Origin: JAGMES01 sp023128035
Lineage (GTDB): Bacteria > Bacillota > Halanaerobiia > DY22613
Direction of reading: 5' to 3'
Assembly (NCBI GenBank): GCA_030627905.1
Contig: DAOVRZ010000012.1
Coordinates: 9,493-73,492, forward strand
DNA: 64,000 nt
Shown here: positions 43,721 through 51,978 of the stretch, piece by piece
How the letters are laid out: each line of letters opens with the position of its first letter
Numbering within the stretch: position 1 is the first letter of the stretch
The notes under the pieces: generated by a model
What the model was told of the DNA's origin: nothing
The model's input: only the letters and a program-made list of their open reading frames with translations
Databases searched by the model: none
Program-made: the position numbers and the translations under genes

Positions 43721-43816
43721 ATGAACCTATACTTAATTATACCTCTAGCAATAGTTTTAGTTACTCAGGGTACGTGGGTGTTTTTGGATGACAGGAAAAG
43801 GGGAGAGAATTTTTGA
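43721..43816 (+). pseudogene. YxlD-like small membrane protein remnant
   Basis: A 31-residue fragment, one hydrophobic helix followed by QGTWVFLDDRKRGENF. This resembles the N-terminal part of YxlD-type (sigma-Y anti-sigma component) proteins, which normally continue with WLWG and a second helix. The frame stops at TGA and the remainder is missing. It heads a three-gene fossil with the next two entries. Confidence 0.55.
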
Positions 43817-43968
43817 TTATTACTGCTTTAAGAGCGCTAATTAAAGCGATAAGTGTAAGTTTTTTGCCTAAATGGGGTTGGGCTTTAATAATTATTTTAT
43901 TTCAATTCTTTGGCCCAATTTCGTTCTTTATCTGTGGTAGAGACACTGGAAATGAAAAGGATGTGTAA
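43813..43968 (+). pseudogene. YxlE-like (PLDc_N-type) membrane protein remnant
   Basis: A 51-residue frame whose second half, PKWGWALIIILFQFFGPISFF, matches the conserved end of YxlE/PLDc_N proteins (WxxIIxxxxxxGPIxYF). The first half lacks the normal N-terminal helix and the frame opens from a TTG overlapping the previous stop. It is therefore probably a fusion left by a deletion between yxlD and yxlE homologues. Confidence 0.6.
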
Positions 43969-43971
43969 ACT

Positions 43972-44034
43972 ATGCTGGAAGTGAAAAATTTAGTGAAACG
44001 TTATGGGAATTTTACAGTGGTTGACGATTCGTAG
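43972..44034 (+). pseudogene. ABC transporter ATPase N-terminal stub (YxlF-like)
   Basis: Twenty codons, MLEVKNLVKRYGNFTVVDDS, then a stop. This is the standard opening of an ABC ATPase, cut before Walker A. The break lies 18 bp before the palindromic element at 44052. Together with the two upstream remnants it matches the yxlD-yxlE-yxlF gene order. Confidence 0.7.
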
Positions 44035-44051
44035 AATGAAAAGAGTAGAAG

Positions 44052-44188
44052 TCATTTAATGATTAACTCACAAAAAGTAGTCGCACAAAAGCTCCCGTAC
44101 CATATATAGTTCTGAATAGGCGTTTTCAGTACTATATATGGTACGGGAGTGCGACTAAAATACTTTTTGTGGGCTAATCATTTAATGA
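44052..44188. repeat. Palindromic repeat family 2, copy 1 (119-bp core, MITE-like)
   Basis: The core 44061-44179 is one long imperfect palindrome. Outer arms: CACAAAAAGTAGTCGCA and TGCGACTAAAATACTTTTTGTG. Inner arms: CTCCCGTACCATATATAG and CTATATATGGTACGGGAG. A flanking TCATTTAATGATTA/TAATCATTTAATGA extends the symmetry. A second 119-bp copy lies at 61911-62029. Four inner-stem positions differ between copies and each is matched by the compensating change in the other arm. No coding potential. Confidence 0.88.
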
Positions 44189-44262
44189 TTAATAAAGGTT
44201 TAACTGGGTTATAATAGTTTGAGGAACGTGTCTGTTCTCTAATAACCCAGGAGGTAAAAACG

Positions 44263-44751
44263 ATGAAAAAATATCGGGAAATTATGATTTTAATCCTGAT
44301 GATGATTGTGATGGGTGGAAGTTTTCAACTTTTTAAAACTCAAGGGAGCATTGGATATGAAATCAGTAAAAGTTCGTTTTTTGGGAGAAGTCCCTTGAAG
44401 AATTCTCTTTTAAATTTAGAACAAATTGCTCGATTTAGTCATGATTATTTGAATGGCTTTCTTTGTGGAGAGAATTGGGGTACTGTTCTCTCAGAAGATC
44501 AAATGAAAGAGGAAATGGAACAGTTATATTTTCGTTATGAATTGGAAGAGGAGATGATATCATATTTATATCCTCAAGGGATGGAAGTTGATCCACTTTT
44601 CCATGAATTTCGTTCAGGATTTGAGCTAGTAATAGAAGGTTTAGAGAAAGATGATAAAGAGCTTTTAAAACAAGCCCATGAAATTTTTCATAGAATTGAC
44701 TACGATATTTTCCATCACAGTTCAATTGATAAACTAATAATCGTTGATTAA
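44263..44751 (+). CDS. Hypothetical membrane-anchored or exported protein
   Basis: A 162-residue protein with one N-terminal hydrophobic segment (IMILILMMIVMGGSFQLF). The remainder is acidic and helical (EDQMKEEMEQLYFRYELEEE, LLKQAHEIFHRIDYDIFHH). The family was not recognised. CAGGAGG precedes the ATG and a weak terminator hairpin follows the stop, so it is probably monocistronic. Confidence 0.65.
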   Translation: MKKYREIMILILMMIVMGGSFQLFKTQGSIGYEISKSSFFGRSPLKNSLLNLEQIARFSHDYLNGFLCGENWGTVLSEDQMKEEMEQLYFRYELEEEMISYLYPQGMEVDPLFHEFRSGFELVIEGLEKDDKELLKQAHEIFHRIDYDIFHHSSIDKLIIVD

Positions 44752-44783
44752 AAGACAGTCTGATAAAGGCTGTTTTATTTTTT
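44751..44783 (+). terminator. Probable Rho-independent terminator
   Basis: Imperfect stem around AAAGACAGTCT / AGGCTGTTTT followed by ATTTTTT just after the stop of the hypothetical gene. Confidence 0.5.
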
Positions 44784-44920
44784 AAGGTTATAAGTTGTAC
44801 TATCATTCATGGAAAGGAAATCAATAGAAGTTTGCAGGTTTTTTTTAGTGTAAGACGAATACATTAGTTAATTGGATTTTATTTTAAAGAATCTGCCATA
44901 CTTAATAAAGGAGGAAACTT

Positions 44921-47788
44921 ATGGCTCAGGAATATCTTAAGATGGCAACTAATGTATATAAAAGTTCGAAAAAAATTGATTTTATAAATGCACCTCGCTT
45001 AATTTATAATGAAGTTGAGAAAATCAAAGAACAATTAGCGCTAGATAAAATCATAGTTATTCGAGATGCAGAAGGTAGAATATCTTTGTTTTTAACTCCT
45101 CATAAAGAAGATTTTGATCATGTAGAAATTGAGACTTTCATTCAAGAAAAACTTTCAGAAGAATCAACTCGAATTTCTATAATTTCTAACGATAGAGTAA
45201 CTTTGAATGATTTTCTTGATGAAATTTATATTCAACATGAAAAGGATCTAGATTTTTTTGGAGATTTTATTCTTAAAAATTATGAAAAGTATAAAGAAAA
45301 AAGAGAACCTGCCTGGTTAATAGAAAGACATCTTCAATATACAAGTTGGTTTGATGAAGACCAGATGGAAGATATGAAGCCTGACTTGGATGCAAAAGTT
45401 ATTACTGGTTATTCATATAAAGGTGGAATAGGGAGAACAACATTAGTCGCTCTCTTAGCATTGAAAGCAGCACTGGAAGGTAAACGTGTTGTTGCCATTG
45501 ATTTCGATTTGGAAGCTCCTGGGTTGCTTCCAAAATTTTTTAATAAAAAGAGAGTAATGGAGCGAAAAGGAATTGTTGATTATTTAGTAGAGAAACCAAT
45601 TTTAAAAGAAAAGTTAGATATAGATCAATATAATATCAGATTAAATAAACCAGAGATAAAAGGTGAGCTAAGAGTTTTTCCAGCTGGATTAATTGAAAGT
45701 GAAAATTTGCTAAATCAAAATTATATTCAAAAAATAACGAGAGTAAATTTTAATACTTTTATACGTTCTAAGGAAAACACTTTAACCCAGTTATTAAAAG
45801 AAATAGATTCGCGTTACAAGCCAGATTTAATTTTTATTGATTCCAGAACTGGTATCACTGAGATTGGGGGATTAGGTACTAAAGGTTATTCGGATATAAT
45901 TTTGATGCTCTTTGGCGAAGATGATCAAAATAATCAAGGTATGCAAATTATCTTACCTTTGATTTATGGCCGAAATATTATTGCAATAAATAGTCAATTA
46001 AGGGTTCGTCCTGATGATGGATTGGATGAAGAAGTGCTAGAACGATTTAAAATTAATCTGTTTAATACAGTATCTTGTTTGGAAGAAGGTATTGTAGATA
46101 TTGCAGATTTGGAAGATTATATGGGAATAGAAAAGATGGAATATCATCCTGACTTAGTATTCGCGGATGAAACAAAAACAAAACTATTTGATATAGTTAA
46201 AAACAATACTTATTCTTCAGTCAATCTCATTTATCAACAAATTAAAGAACGATTATCAAATACAGAGATAGAGGAAAAGGATGAGTCTGATTTAAGAGAA
46301 ACATTCTCTACTAAGAGTGTTATTCTAAATAATATAGAAAATTTAAAAGTTGATGCTGCAAAGGTTTTTCAGACAGAAGGAGATTTTACAAATAGATTTT
46401 TATTTAGAGAAGAATTCAAATTTTTATTTCAGGATGATATTTTCTTCATAACAGGAGATAAAGGTGAGGGCAAAACTGCATTGTTTTCACTAATGAATCA
46501 TAAAGATACTATCATAGATTTTAGGAAATATTTGATCTCTAAAAATATCATAAAACCAGAAAATGATTGGAATTTTGACTCGGTTTCTCTAGAAAAAGGA
46601 TTTGGTAAACCAGATTCTGAAGATATTCAACCTCCTCAGGAATTTTTTCAGGAAATGTATAAAGAGTATAAAACGAATTACGAAAAATATGTGTTGATGT
46701 GGGAATTTATTCTTTTATATCAGTTAGAAAAAGTTATGTACAATCAAGAGTACATAACTGAAGTTAAGTTTAAAAGAATTTCTGATGTATATAAATATCT
46801 CACTGAAGAATATACTATGGAAATTGTTTTTGAAGTGAGGGATCGAATGAAAGTATTGAATACTATCTTGTTAGATAGAGGGAAAAAAATTTATTTTATA
46901 TATGATGAATTAGATAAAGAAATAACAGAACAACGTTCAATGAGAGGGCCAATAATTACTGGTTTGTTGAGTATGTGGTACAAATATGCTACACTTTATG
47001 ACAATGTCAGGAGTAAAATATTTTTAAGAAATGATATTTTTAGGAATGAAGTTGAGATGACAAACAAAGGACATTTGGAAGATTATAGAATGATTTTGAG
47101 TTGGGAATATAAAGATGTTTTAAAAGTTATGTTTAAATACTTAATTTCTAACTTTAAAGAATGTAGAGTATTACTTGATGGAGTGCTTGATACAAAATAT
47201 GAAGAGAAACTTGGTTATTTTATTACAGATAATGAAGCTGAGTTGGAGAAAGCTGTTAATACAATTTTTGGTACCAGAATGTCTAGTGGTGATAAAGCAG
47301 GCAAAGTTTTTCTTTGGATTAGAAAAAGATTGAGTGATGCAAATAATAAAATAACTCCGAGACGGATAGTTAATTTATTGATTATAGCAGCTGAAAAAGA
47401 ATTTAAAAAAGTGAATCCGAATAGTGAAAGACTAATCTCAGCGAAATCCTTTGAAGAAGCTTTAACAGATAGAGATCGTGGAGTTTCTAAACTTGCAGTA
47501 GAAGAACTGTTTGAAGAAAATAAAGAATATAAACCATATCTGTCTTTGTTGGCTGACAAAATCGATAGATCAGTTCCAATAGATGAAAACAATCTATTGT
47601 CTGCTTTTGATCAAATTAGTAATGAATTATCGTCAGATGAAAAAATTTCATCAAGAACCCTACTTAAAGAGCTTATTGAAATTGGGGTTCTTAAAGAATA
47701 TCAGCGTGGGAAAAAAGATCAAAGTCGTTATAGTGTACCTGAGATTTATTTACATGGTCTGAACCTTACTCGAAAAGGACGAATTTAA
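44921..47788 (+). CDS. Large double P-loop protein: KGGxGR-type ParA-like ATPase plus second NTPase and winged helix
   Basis: A 955-residue soluble protein. Residues 1-150 form an uncharacterised N-terminal region. A ParA/MinD-like ATPase follows with KGGIGRTTL at about 167 (the KGGVGR variant, lacking the usual KS/T ending), AIDFDLEAPG near 193 and FIDSRTGITEIG near 303. A second P-loop domain starts near 512 (GDKGEGKTAL) with a Walker B-like YFIYDELDKE near 660. The last 60 residues resemble a winged helix (SSRTLLKELIEIGVLKEY). Such architectures occur in NTP-dependent conflict or signalling systems; the role here is unknown. AGGAGG precedes the ATG. The stop lies inside a fragment of palindromic repeat family 1. 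Confidence 0.8.
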   Translation: MAQEYLKMATNVYKSSKKIDFINAPRLIYNEVEKIKEQLALDKIIVIRDAEGRISLFLTPHKEDFDHVEIETFIQEKLSEESTRISIISNDRVTLNDFLDEIYIQHEKDLDFFGDFILKNYEKYKEKREPAWLIERHLQYTSWFDEDQMEDMKPDLDAKVITGYSYKGGIGRTTLVALLALKAALEGKRVVAIDFDLEAPGLLPKFFNKKRVMERKGIVDYLVEKPILKEKLDIDQYNIRLNKPEIKGELRVFPAGLIESENLLNQNYIQKITRVNFNTFIRSKENTLTQLLKEIDSRYKPDLIFIDSRTGITEIGGLGTKGYSDIILMLFGEDDQNNQGMQIILPLIYGRNIIAINSQLRVRPDDGLDEEVLERFKINLFNTVSCLEEGIVDIADLEDYMGIEKMEYHPDLVFADETKTKLFDIVKNNTYSSVNLIYQQIKERLSNTEIEEKDESDLRETFSTKSVILNNIENLKVDAAKVFQTEGDFTNRFLFREEFKFLFQDDIFFITGDKGEGKTALFSLMNHKDTIIDFRKYLISKNIIKPENDWNFDSVSLEKGFGKPDSEDIQPPQEFFQEMYKEYKTNYEKYVLMWEFILLYQLEKVMYNQEYITEVKFKRISDVYKYLTEEYTMEIVFEVRDRMKVLNTILLDRGKKIYFIYDELDKEITEQRSMRGPIITGLLSMWYKYATLYDNVRSKIFLRNDIFRNEVEMTNKGHLEDYRMILSWEYKDVLKVMFKYLISNFKECRVLLDGVLDTKYEEKLGYFITDNEAELEKAVNTIFGTRMSSGDKAGKVFLWIRKRLSDANNKITPRRIVNLLIIAAEKEFKKVNPNSERLISAKSFEEALTDRDRGVSKLAVEELFEENKEYKPYLSLLADKIDRSVPIDENNLLSAFDQISNELSSDEKISSRTLLKELIEIGVLKEYQRGKKDQSRYSVPEIYLHGLNLTRKGRI

Positions 47789-47803
47789 CGACATTTCAGG
47801 AGG
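47784..47803 (+). repeat. Palindromic repeat family 1, left-end fragment F
   Basis: TTTAACGACATTTCAGGAGG differs by one base from the left end of copy D (TTTAACGACATTTCAGAAGG). Its TAA is the stop codon of the upstream gene, and its AGGAGG is the ribosome binding site of the next gene. The rest of the element is absent. Confidence 0.65.
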
Positions 47804-47815
47804 AAAATTAATAAA

Positions 47816-49015
47816 ATGAAAAAATACTATGAAAATTCTTATGTAACAAAGTTTAATACCATAATAAGTAGAGAAGAAAAATTAGAAGATGGCCGTCATG
47901 GAGTAGTCTTAAATGAAACTTACTTTTACCCAACCTCAGGTGGACAACCAAATGATATGGGAACTATAGCTGGAGTGAAGGTTATAGATGTAATTGCTAG
48001 TGATGAAATTATACATATAGTAGAAAAACCTATTGGTGATACAAAAGTAGAATGTGTGATTGACTGGTCTCGAAGGTTTGACTTCATGCAACAACATGCT
48101 GGTCAACATCTTTTATCTGCTTGCTTTGAAAAATTATATGATGCAGAAACAGTAGGGTTTCATTTGGGTGATGAGTATGTTACTATTGATGTGACTTTAG
48201 ATGAATTGACTTTAGAGATGGCAGAAAAGATAGAGTTAGCAGCAAATGAATTGATCTATCGTAATTTACCGATAAAGGCTTATATTGTTGAACCTGACCA
48301 ACTTGTAAATATCCCATTGCGAAAGCAGCCTTCTGTAGAAGAGAATATTCGTATTGTCGAGATTGAAGGAGAAGATTATTCTCCATGTGGAGGAACACAC
48401 CCCCAGGTAACAGGTGAAATTGGCATGATCAAAATTCGTAAATGGGAGAAAAAGCGTGATAATATCCGAGTTGAATTTGTCTGTGGTTTAAGGGCATTAA
48501 CAGATTATCAATGGAAAAATAGTTATATAAATCAGATGGCAAATCAATTTACTATGAAGGATAAAGAAGTGCTAGAAGGGGTACAACGTATTTATAAAGA
48601 GGCCAAAATTTTAAGGAAAGAGGTAGGGAATTTAAAAGGTAAAGTACAATTTTATGAGTCAGAAGAATATTATAATAATGCAAAAGAAATACAGGGGGTC
48701 CGCATTGTAAGCGATATTTTCACAGATAAAAATATAGGTGAAGCCAAACACTTAGCCAATAAAGTGATTAATAAAGATAAAGTAATGGTTTTCTTTGCTG
48801 TTCAGGGAGAAAAAGCACAGGTGATTTTTAGCCGTTCAGATGACTTAAACATAAATATGAATGATCTTTTAAAAGAAGTAATTGGATTAATTAATGGTAG
48901 TGGTGGTGGAAATGCCAAATCTGCTCAAGGTGGCGGTACAGATATAAATAATTTGGAGAGTTTAATTAAATCTGCAGAACTAATTGTAACCAATCGGTAT
49001 TTGAATAAGAAATAA
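47816..49015 (+). CDS. AlaX-type alanyl-tRNA editing protein with DHHA1 domain
   Basis: A 399-residue free-standing editing protein related to the editing and C-terminal domains of alanyl-tRNA synthetase. Zinc ligands: HAGQHLL (HxxxH) and SPCGGTHP (CxxxH). The C-terminal DHHA1 domain ends with INGSGGGNAKSAQGGG. Such proteins hydrolyse mischarged Ser- or Gly-tRNA(Ala). Its ribosome binding site is supplied by repeat fragment F. Confidence 0.88.
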   Translation: MKKYYENSYVTKFNTIISREEKLEDGRHGVVLNETYFYPTSGGQPNDMGTIAGVKVIDVIASDEIIHIVEKPIGDTKVECVIDWSRRFDFMQQHAGQHLLSACFEKLYDAETVGFHLGDEYVTIDVTLDELTLEMAEKIELAANELIYRNLPIKAYIVEPDQLVNIPLRKQPSVEENIRIVEIEGEDYSPCGGTHPQVTGEIGMIKIRKWEKKRDNIRVEFVCGLRALTDYQWKNSYINQMANQFTMKDKEVLEGVQRIYKEAKILRKEVGNLKGKVQFYESEEYYNNAKEIQGVRIVSDIFTDKNIGEAKHLANKVINKDKVMVFFAVQGEKAQVIFSRSDDLNINMNDLLKEVIGLINGSGGGNAKSAQGGGTDINNLESLIKSAELIVTNRYLNKK

Positions 49016-49034
49016 GGAATTATGGGGTGATAAT

Positions 49035-49646
49035 ATGATGGATTATGAATTGAAAGCAAATCTTACAAAAACTTATGATCGCTATGCGAAAGAAAGAGAT
49101 CAAAGTCCTCTTCAAGCTTGGAAATTGGAAGAACGAGAATATTTTCTAAAGATGTTGCAAAAGGAAGCTAAGAAAACTATTCTGGAGATAGGAGCTGGGC
49201 CAGGTCGAGATGGAAAATTCTTTCAAGATAATGGTTTGAGAGTTATCTGTACAGATATTTCACCCGAAATGGTTAAATTATGCCGTGAAAAAGAGTTACG
49301 AGCATATGTGATGGATTTTTATAAGCTGAAGTTTTTAAATGAAAGCTATGATGCGATCTGGGCTTTAAATTGTTTACTTCATGCTTCTAAAACATGTTTG
49401 AAAACTGTTCTGCAAAAAATTTATGCTATCTTAAAAAAGGATGGTTTATTCTATTTGGGAGTATATGGAGGAGAAGATTCAGAGGTGGTTTGGGATGATG
49501 ATTACTATGAGCCACCTAGATTTTTCTCATTCTATACTGATGATCATTTGAAAGAAGTAGTTACTGAATATTTTGATCTGATTTATTTTAAATCGATGCC
49601 AGTTGAAGGAAAGCTCCATTTTCAATCTTTGATTTTAAGAAAATGA
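49035..49646 (+). CDS. Class I SAM-dependent methyltransferase
   Basis: A 203-residue methyltransferase. The SAM site is ILEIGAGPGRDGKFF, with acidic strand VICTDISPEMVKL and motif SYDAIWALNCLLHA. Small-molecule or protein substrate cannot be told. Two ATG codons are adjacent (49035 and 49038). It overlaps no neighbour but lies in a same-strand run from 47816 to 50613. Confidence 0.82.
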   Translation: MMDYELKANLTKTYDRYAKERDQSPLQAWKLEEREYFLKMLQKEAKKTILEIGAGPGRDGKFFQDNGLRVICTDISPEMVKLCREKELRAYVMDFYKLKFLNESYDAIWALNCLLHASKTCLKTVLQKIYAILKKDGLFYLGVYGGEDSEVVWDDDYYEPPRFFSFYTDDHLKEVVTEYFDLIYFKSMPVEGKLHFQSLILRK

Positions 49647-49666
49647 TACGTTTAGGAGGAATATTC

Positions 49667-50296
49667 ATGGCAGTAGATATTAATATAAAAGGAGTAGCAC
49701 TTTCTTTTGAAACTTCAGAAAAGCTTTTTTCACCAAATCAGATTGATCAGGGAACTCTGGCAATGCTTTCAACAGTCGAATTTCATTCAGAGGATCAGGT
49801 ATTAGATGTGGGGTGTGGTTATGGGGTTGTTGGAATATTAGCAGCACGTTTGATTGGTTCTGATCGGGTTAGGATGGTTGATATTGACCTTGAAGCAGTA
49901 AAATTTGCTCGAATGAATGCAGAACGAAATGAAGTTGAAGTACCTATCTTTGTCAGTGATGGTTTGAAAGAAGTCTACGAGGATAATTTTACTTTAATCT
50001 TAAGCAATCCACCTTATCATGAGGATTTTTCGATTCCTAAAGGATTTATTGAAGATGGATTTACTAAACTCTCGTTGGGTGGTAAGATGGTTATGGTGGT
50101 TAAACGCTTAGATTGGTACAAAAATAAACTTAAATCTATTTTTGGTGGAGTGAAAGTAGAAGAGATTAATGGTTATTATGTATTATCTGTTGAAAAACGA
50201 GCAATGAGATCACCTAAAAAGGGAAAAAAAATTGTAAGTAATAAGCATAAAAAACGTCAACAAATTACGAGCAATTTTAAAAAACGTCGCAAATGA
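49667..50296 (+). CDS. RsmC/RlmG-like class I methyltransferase
   Basis: A 209-residue methyltransferase of the rRNA guanine-N2 type. VLDVGCGYGVVGILAA is the SAM loop and ILSNPPYHED carries the NPPY catalytic motif. The C-terminal 40 residues are very basic (SPKKGKKIVSNKHKKR, KKRRK), consistent with RNA binding. ATG 49667 follows AGGAGG; the frame opens upstream at 49643. It overlaps the MazG gene by four bases. Confidence 0.83.
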   Translation: MAVDINIKGVALSFETSEKLFSPNQIDQGTLAMLSTVEFHSEDQVLDVGCGYGVVGILAARLIGSDRVRMVDIDLEAVKFARMNAERNEVEVPIFVSDGLKEVYEDNFTLILSNPPYHEDFSIPKGFIEDGFTKLSLGGKMVMVVKRLDWYKNKLKSIFGGVKVEEINGYYVLSVEKRAMRSPKKGKKIVSNKHKKRQQITSNFKKRRK

Positions 50297-50613
50297 AAGG
50301 ATATGAAGAAAAGGTGGAGATAAAAGATTTGATGGAGAAGATGAATGAGTTTGTGAAATCCAAGGGGTGGTATGATGCCAAATCAACTAAACCTCAGACT
50401 CAAAAAAATATAGCTATTTCTTTGGCTTTAGAAGCTAGCGAAGTTTTAGAACATTTTCAGTGGGGTGAGGAGTCTAAAAACCCTGAGGCTTTAGCAGGAG
50501 AATTAGCTGATGTTGCGTTATATCTTCTACAATTAAGTTATCTTAGTGGAATAGATTTGGAGGAAAGTATTTTAAAGAAGTTAGAGCAAAATTATCAACG
50601 TTCCTGGGATTGA
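50293..50613 (+). CDS. MazG-family nucleotide pyrophosphohydrolase
   Basis: A 106-residue all-alpha NTP pyrophosphatase. The metal-binding signature is present as EASEVLEHFQW and ELADVALYLLQL. It likely removes non-canonical or excess NTPs. ATGA overlap with the preceding methyltransferase gene implies coupled translation. Confidence 0.85.
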   Translation: MKGYEEKVEIKDLMEKMNEFVKSKGWYDAKSTKPQTQKNIAISLALEASEVLEHFQWGEESKNPEALAGELADVALYLLQLSYLSGIDLEESILKKLEQNYQRSWD

Positions 50614-50647
50614 TATTGAGGGTGGATTGGGAAAAGGTGGGGTAATT

Positions 50648-50995
50648 ATGAAACTTAATTTTAAACTATGGCTTGAAGAAGAGCATGAAAAGCTTTTTGG
50701 GATTGGCCCATGTGATCTTCTTCAAAGAGTGGAGCGAACTGGTTCACTTCGTAAAGCTGCAGCAGAGATTAATATGTCATATAGTCAAGCTTGGAAACTA
50801 ATTGATAGGCTTGAAAAGTCTTTAGGTTTTTCTCTATTAGAAAAACATGTCGGTGGTAAAAGTGGTGGAGGTTCACAATTAACCTCTAAAGCTCAACAAT
50901 TGATTAAAGCATACATGAGTTTTTATAATGAAGCATCTGATAAACTTCAAGAATTGAGCGAAAAATGGTTTGCATCATTTATAAAGAAAAATTAG
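50648..50995 (+). CDS. modE: ModE-type molybdate-responsive regulator (DNA-binding domain only)
   Basis: A 115-residue winged-helix protein of the ModE N-terminal type: GPCDLLQRVERTGSLRKAAAEINMSYSQAWKLI is the LysR-like helix-turn-helix. The C-terminal molbindin domain of classical ModE is absent, so oxyanion sensing must be indirect or through dimerisation. ATG 50648 follows AAGGTGGGG. It lies directly upstream of modA, with tandem palindromes between. Confidence 0.86.
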   Translation: MKLNFKLWLEEEHEKLFGIGPCDLLQRVERTGSLRKAAAEINMSYSQAWKLIDRLEKSLGFSLLEKHVGGKSGGGSQLTSKAQQLIKAYMSFYNEASDKLQELSEKWFASFIKKN

Positions 50996-51018
50996 GCACT
51001 GTTTAAGAGTAAATTAGA

Positions 51019-51047
51019 TTGTCTAAAACAACTTAATGTGATATAAT
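51019..51047 (+). promoter_or_regulatory. Sigma-A promoter of modAB
   Basis: TTGTCT (51019-51024), 17-bp spacer, TATAAT (51042-51047). The candidate operator begins five bases after the -10 hexamer, covering the transcription start, a layout that suggests repression. Confidence 0.8.
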
Positions 51048-51051
51048 TATT

Positions 51052-51085
51052 ACAAACGTTATACTCTTCAAAATATAACGTTTGT
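51052..51085. promoter_or_regulatory. ModE-like operator 1
   Basis: Perfect inverted repeat ACAAACGTTATA-N10-TATAACGTTTGT. The CGTTATA/TATAACG core resembles known ModE sites in other bacteria. It lies between modE and modA, downstream of the promoter. Confidence 0.8.
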
Positions 51086-51094
51086 TCTGAGATA

Positions 51095-51120
51095 GCGTTA
51101 TACATTTAGAAACATAGCGC
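51095..51120. promoter_or_regulatory. ModE-like operator 2
   Basis: GCGTTATA-N10-CATAGCGC, an 8-bp-arm palindrome with one mismatch and the same 10-bp spacer as operator 1, from which its centre is about 39 bp away. Confidence 0.65.
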
Positions 51121-51182
51121 ATCTACTATGTTATGAAAGTGCTCTAAACCAAGAAAATAATTTTTAGATGGAGGAAAAATCG

Positions 51183-51965
51183 ATGAAAAAATTGTTGTTT
51201 TTTTTAGGCATAATTGTACTCATACTAAGTTTGTGGGGTATATGGTCTGAATCAATGAAAGCAAAAGAATCTAAAGGCGAATTAGTCATTTTTGCAGCCT
51301 CTAGTTTAAGTGATGCTTTTTTAGAACTCAAAGAAAAATTTGAACTGCAAAATCCTGAAGTTAATATCTATATAAATTTTGCATCATCAGGAAAGTTACA
51401 GATTCAAATTGAACAAGGTGCTCCTGCTGATATATTTGCTTCTGCTGGGATTAAGCAGATGAATGCACTAACTGAAAAAGGATTTATGGCAAATCCGACA
51501 AATTATTTTGCGAAAAATAGATTGGTAGTGATTGGCCCGAAAGATAGTCAGTTAAAGTTGAATGATTTAAAAGATTTTTTACAAGAAGAGATTGATGAGA
51601 TTGGACTTGGTGATCCACAGACTACTCCAGTTGGGCAATATTCTGCTGATGCTATAAATAATCTAGATTTGTGGGAAAGTCTGCAGAGTAAATTAATCTA
51701 TGGGAATAATGTTCGTCAGGTATTACAATATGTAGAACGCGGAGAAGTAGGTTTGGGTTTTGTCTATGCTACAGATGCGGCAATCTCTGAACAGGTGAAA
51801 GTTCTTTATACTATACCAGAAAAATCACATAATGCTATTTTGTATCCAATTGGAATAACTAAGGGAAGTGAGAATATAGGTTTAGCTGCAAAATTTACAG
51901 AATGGGTTTTATCAGATGTAGGACAAACTATTTTAGCTAGATATGGATTTGAAAAAGGCCAATAG
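51183..51965 (+). CDS. modA: Molybdate ABC transporter substrate-binding protein
   Basis: A 260-residue ModA. After an export segment (LLFFLGIIVLILSLWGIW) come the molybdate-site motifs FAASSLSDAF, NFASSGKLQIQIEQGAPADIF and GLGFVYATDA. ATG 51183 is chosen, following ATGGAGG; an in-frame upstream ATG at 51168 is part of that sequence. Expression is probably repressed through the two upstream palindromes. Confidence 0.92.
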   Translation: MKKLLFFLGIIVLILSLWGIWSESMKAKESKGELVIFAASSLSDAFLELKEKFELQNPEVNIYINFASSGKLQIQIEQGAPADIFASAGIKQMNALTEKGFMANPTNYFAKNRLVVIGPKDSQLKLNDLKDFLQEEIDEIGLGDPQTTPVGQYSADAINNLDLWESLQSKLIYGNNVRQVLQYVERGEVGLGFVYATDAAISEQVKVLYTIPEKSHNAILYPIGITKGSENIGLAAKFTEWVLSDVGQTILARYGFEKGQ

Positions 51966-51978
51966 GAGTGTTTGTAAT

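Noticed and set aside
44921..47788. Chromosome or plasmid partition ParA
   Set aside because: The P-loop is the KGGxGR variant, the protein is three times too long, and there is no parB or parS-like repeat nearby.
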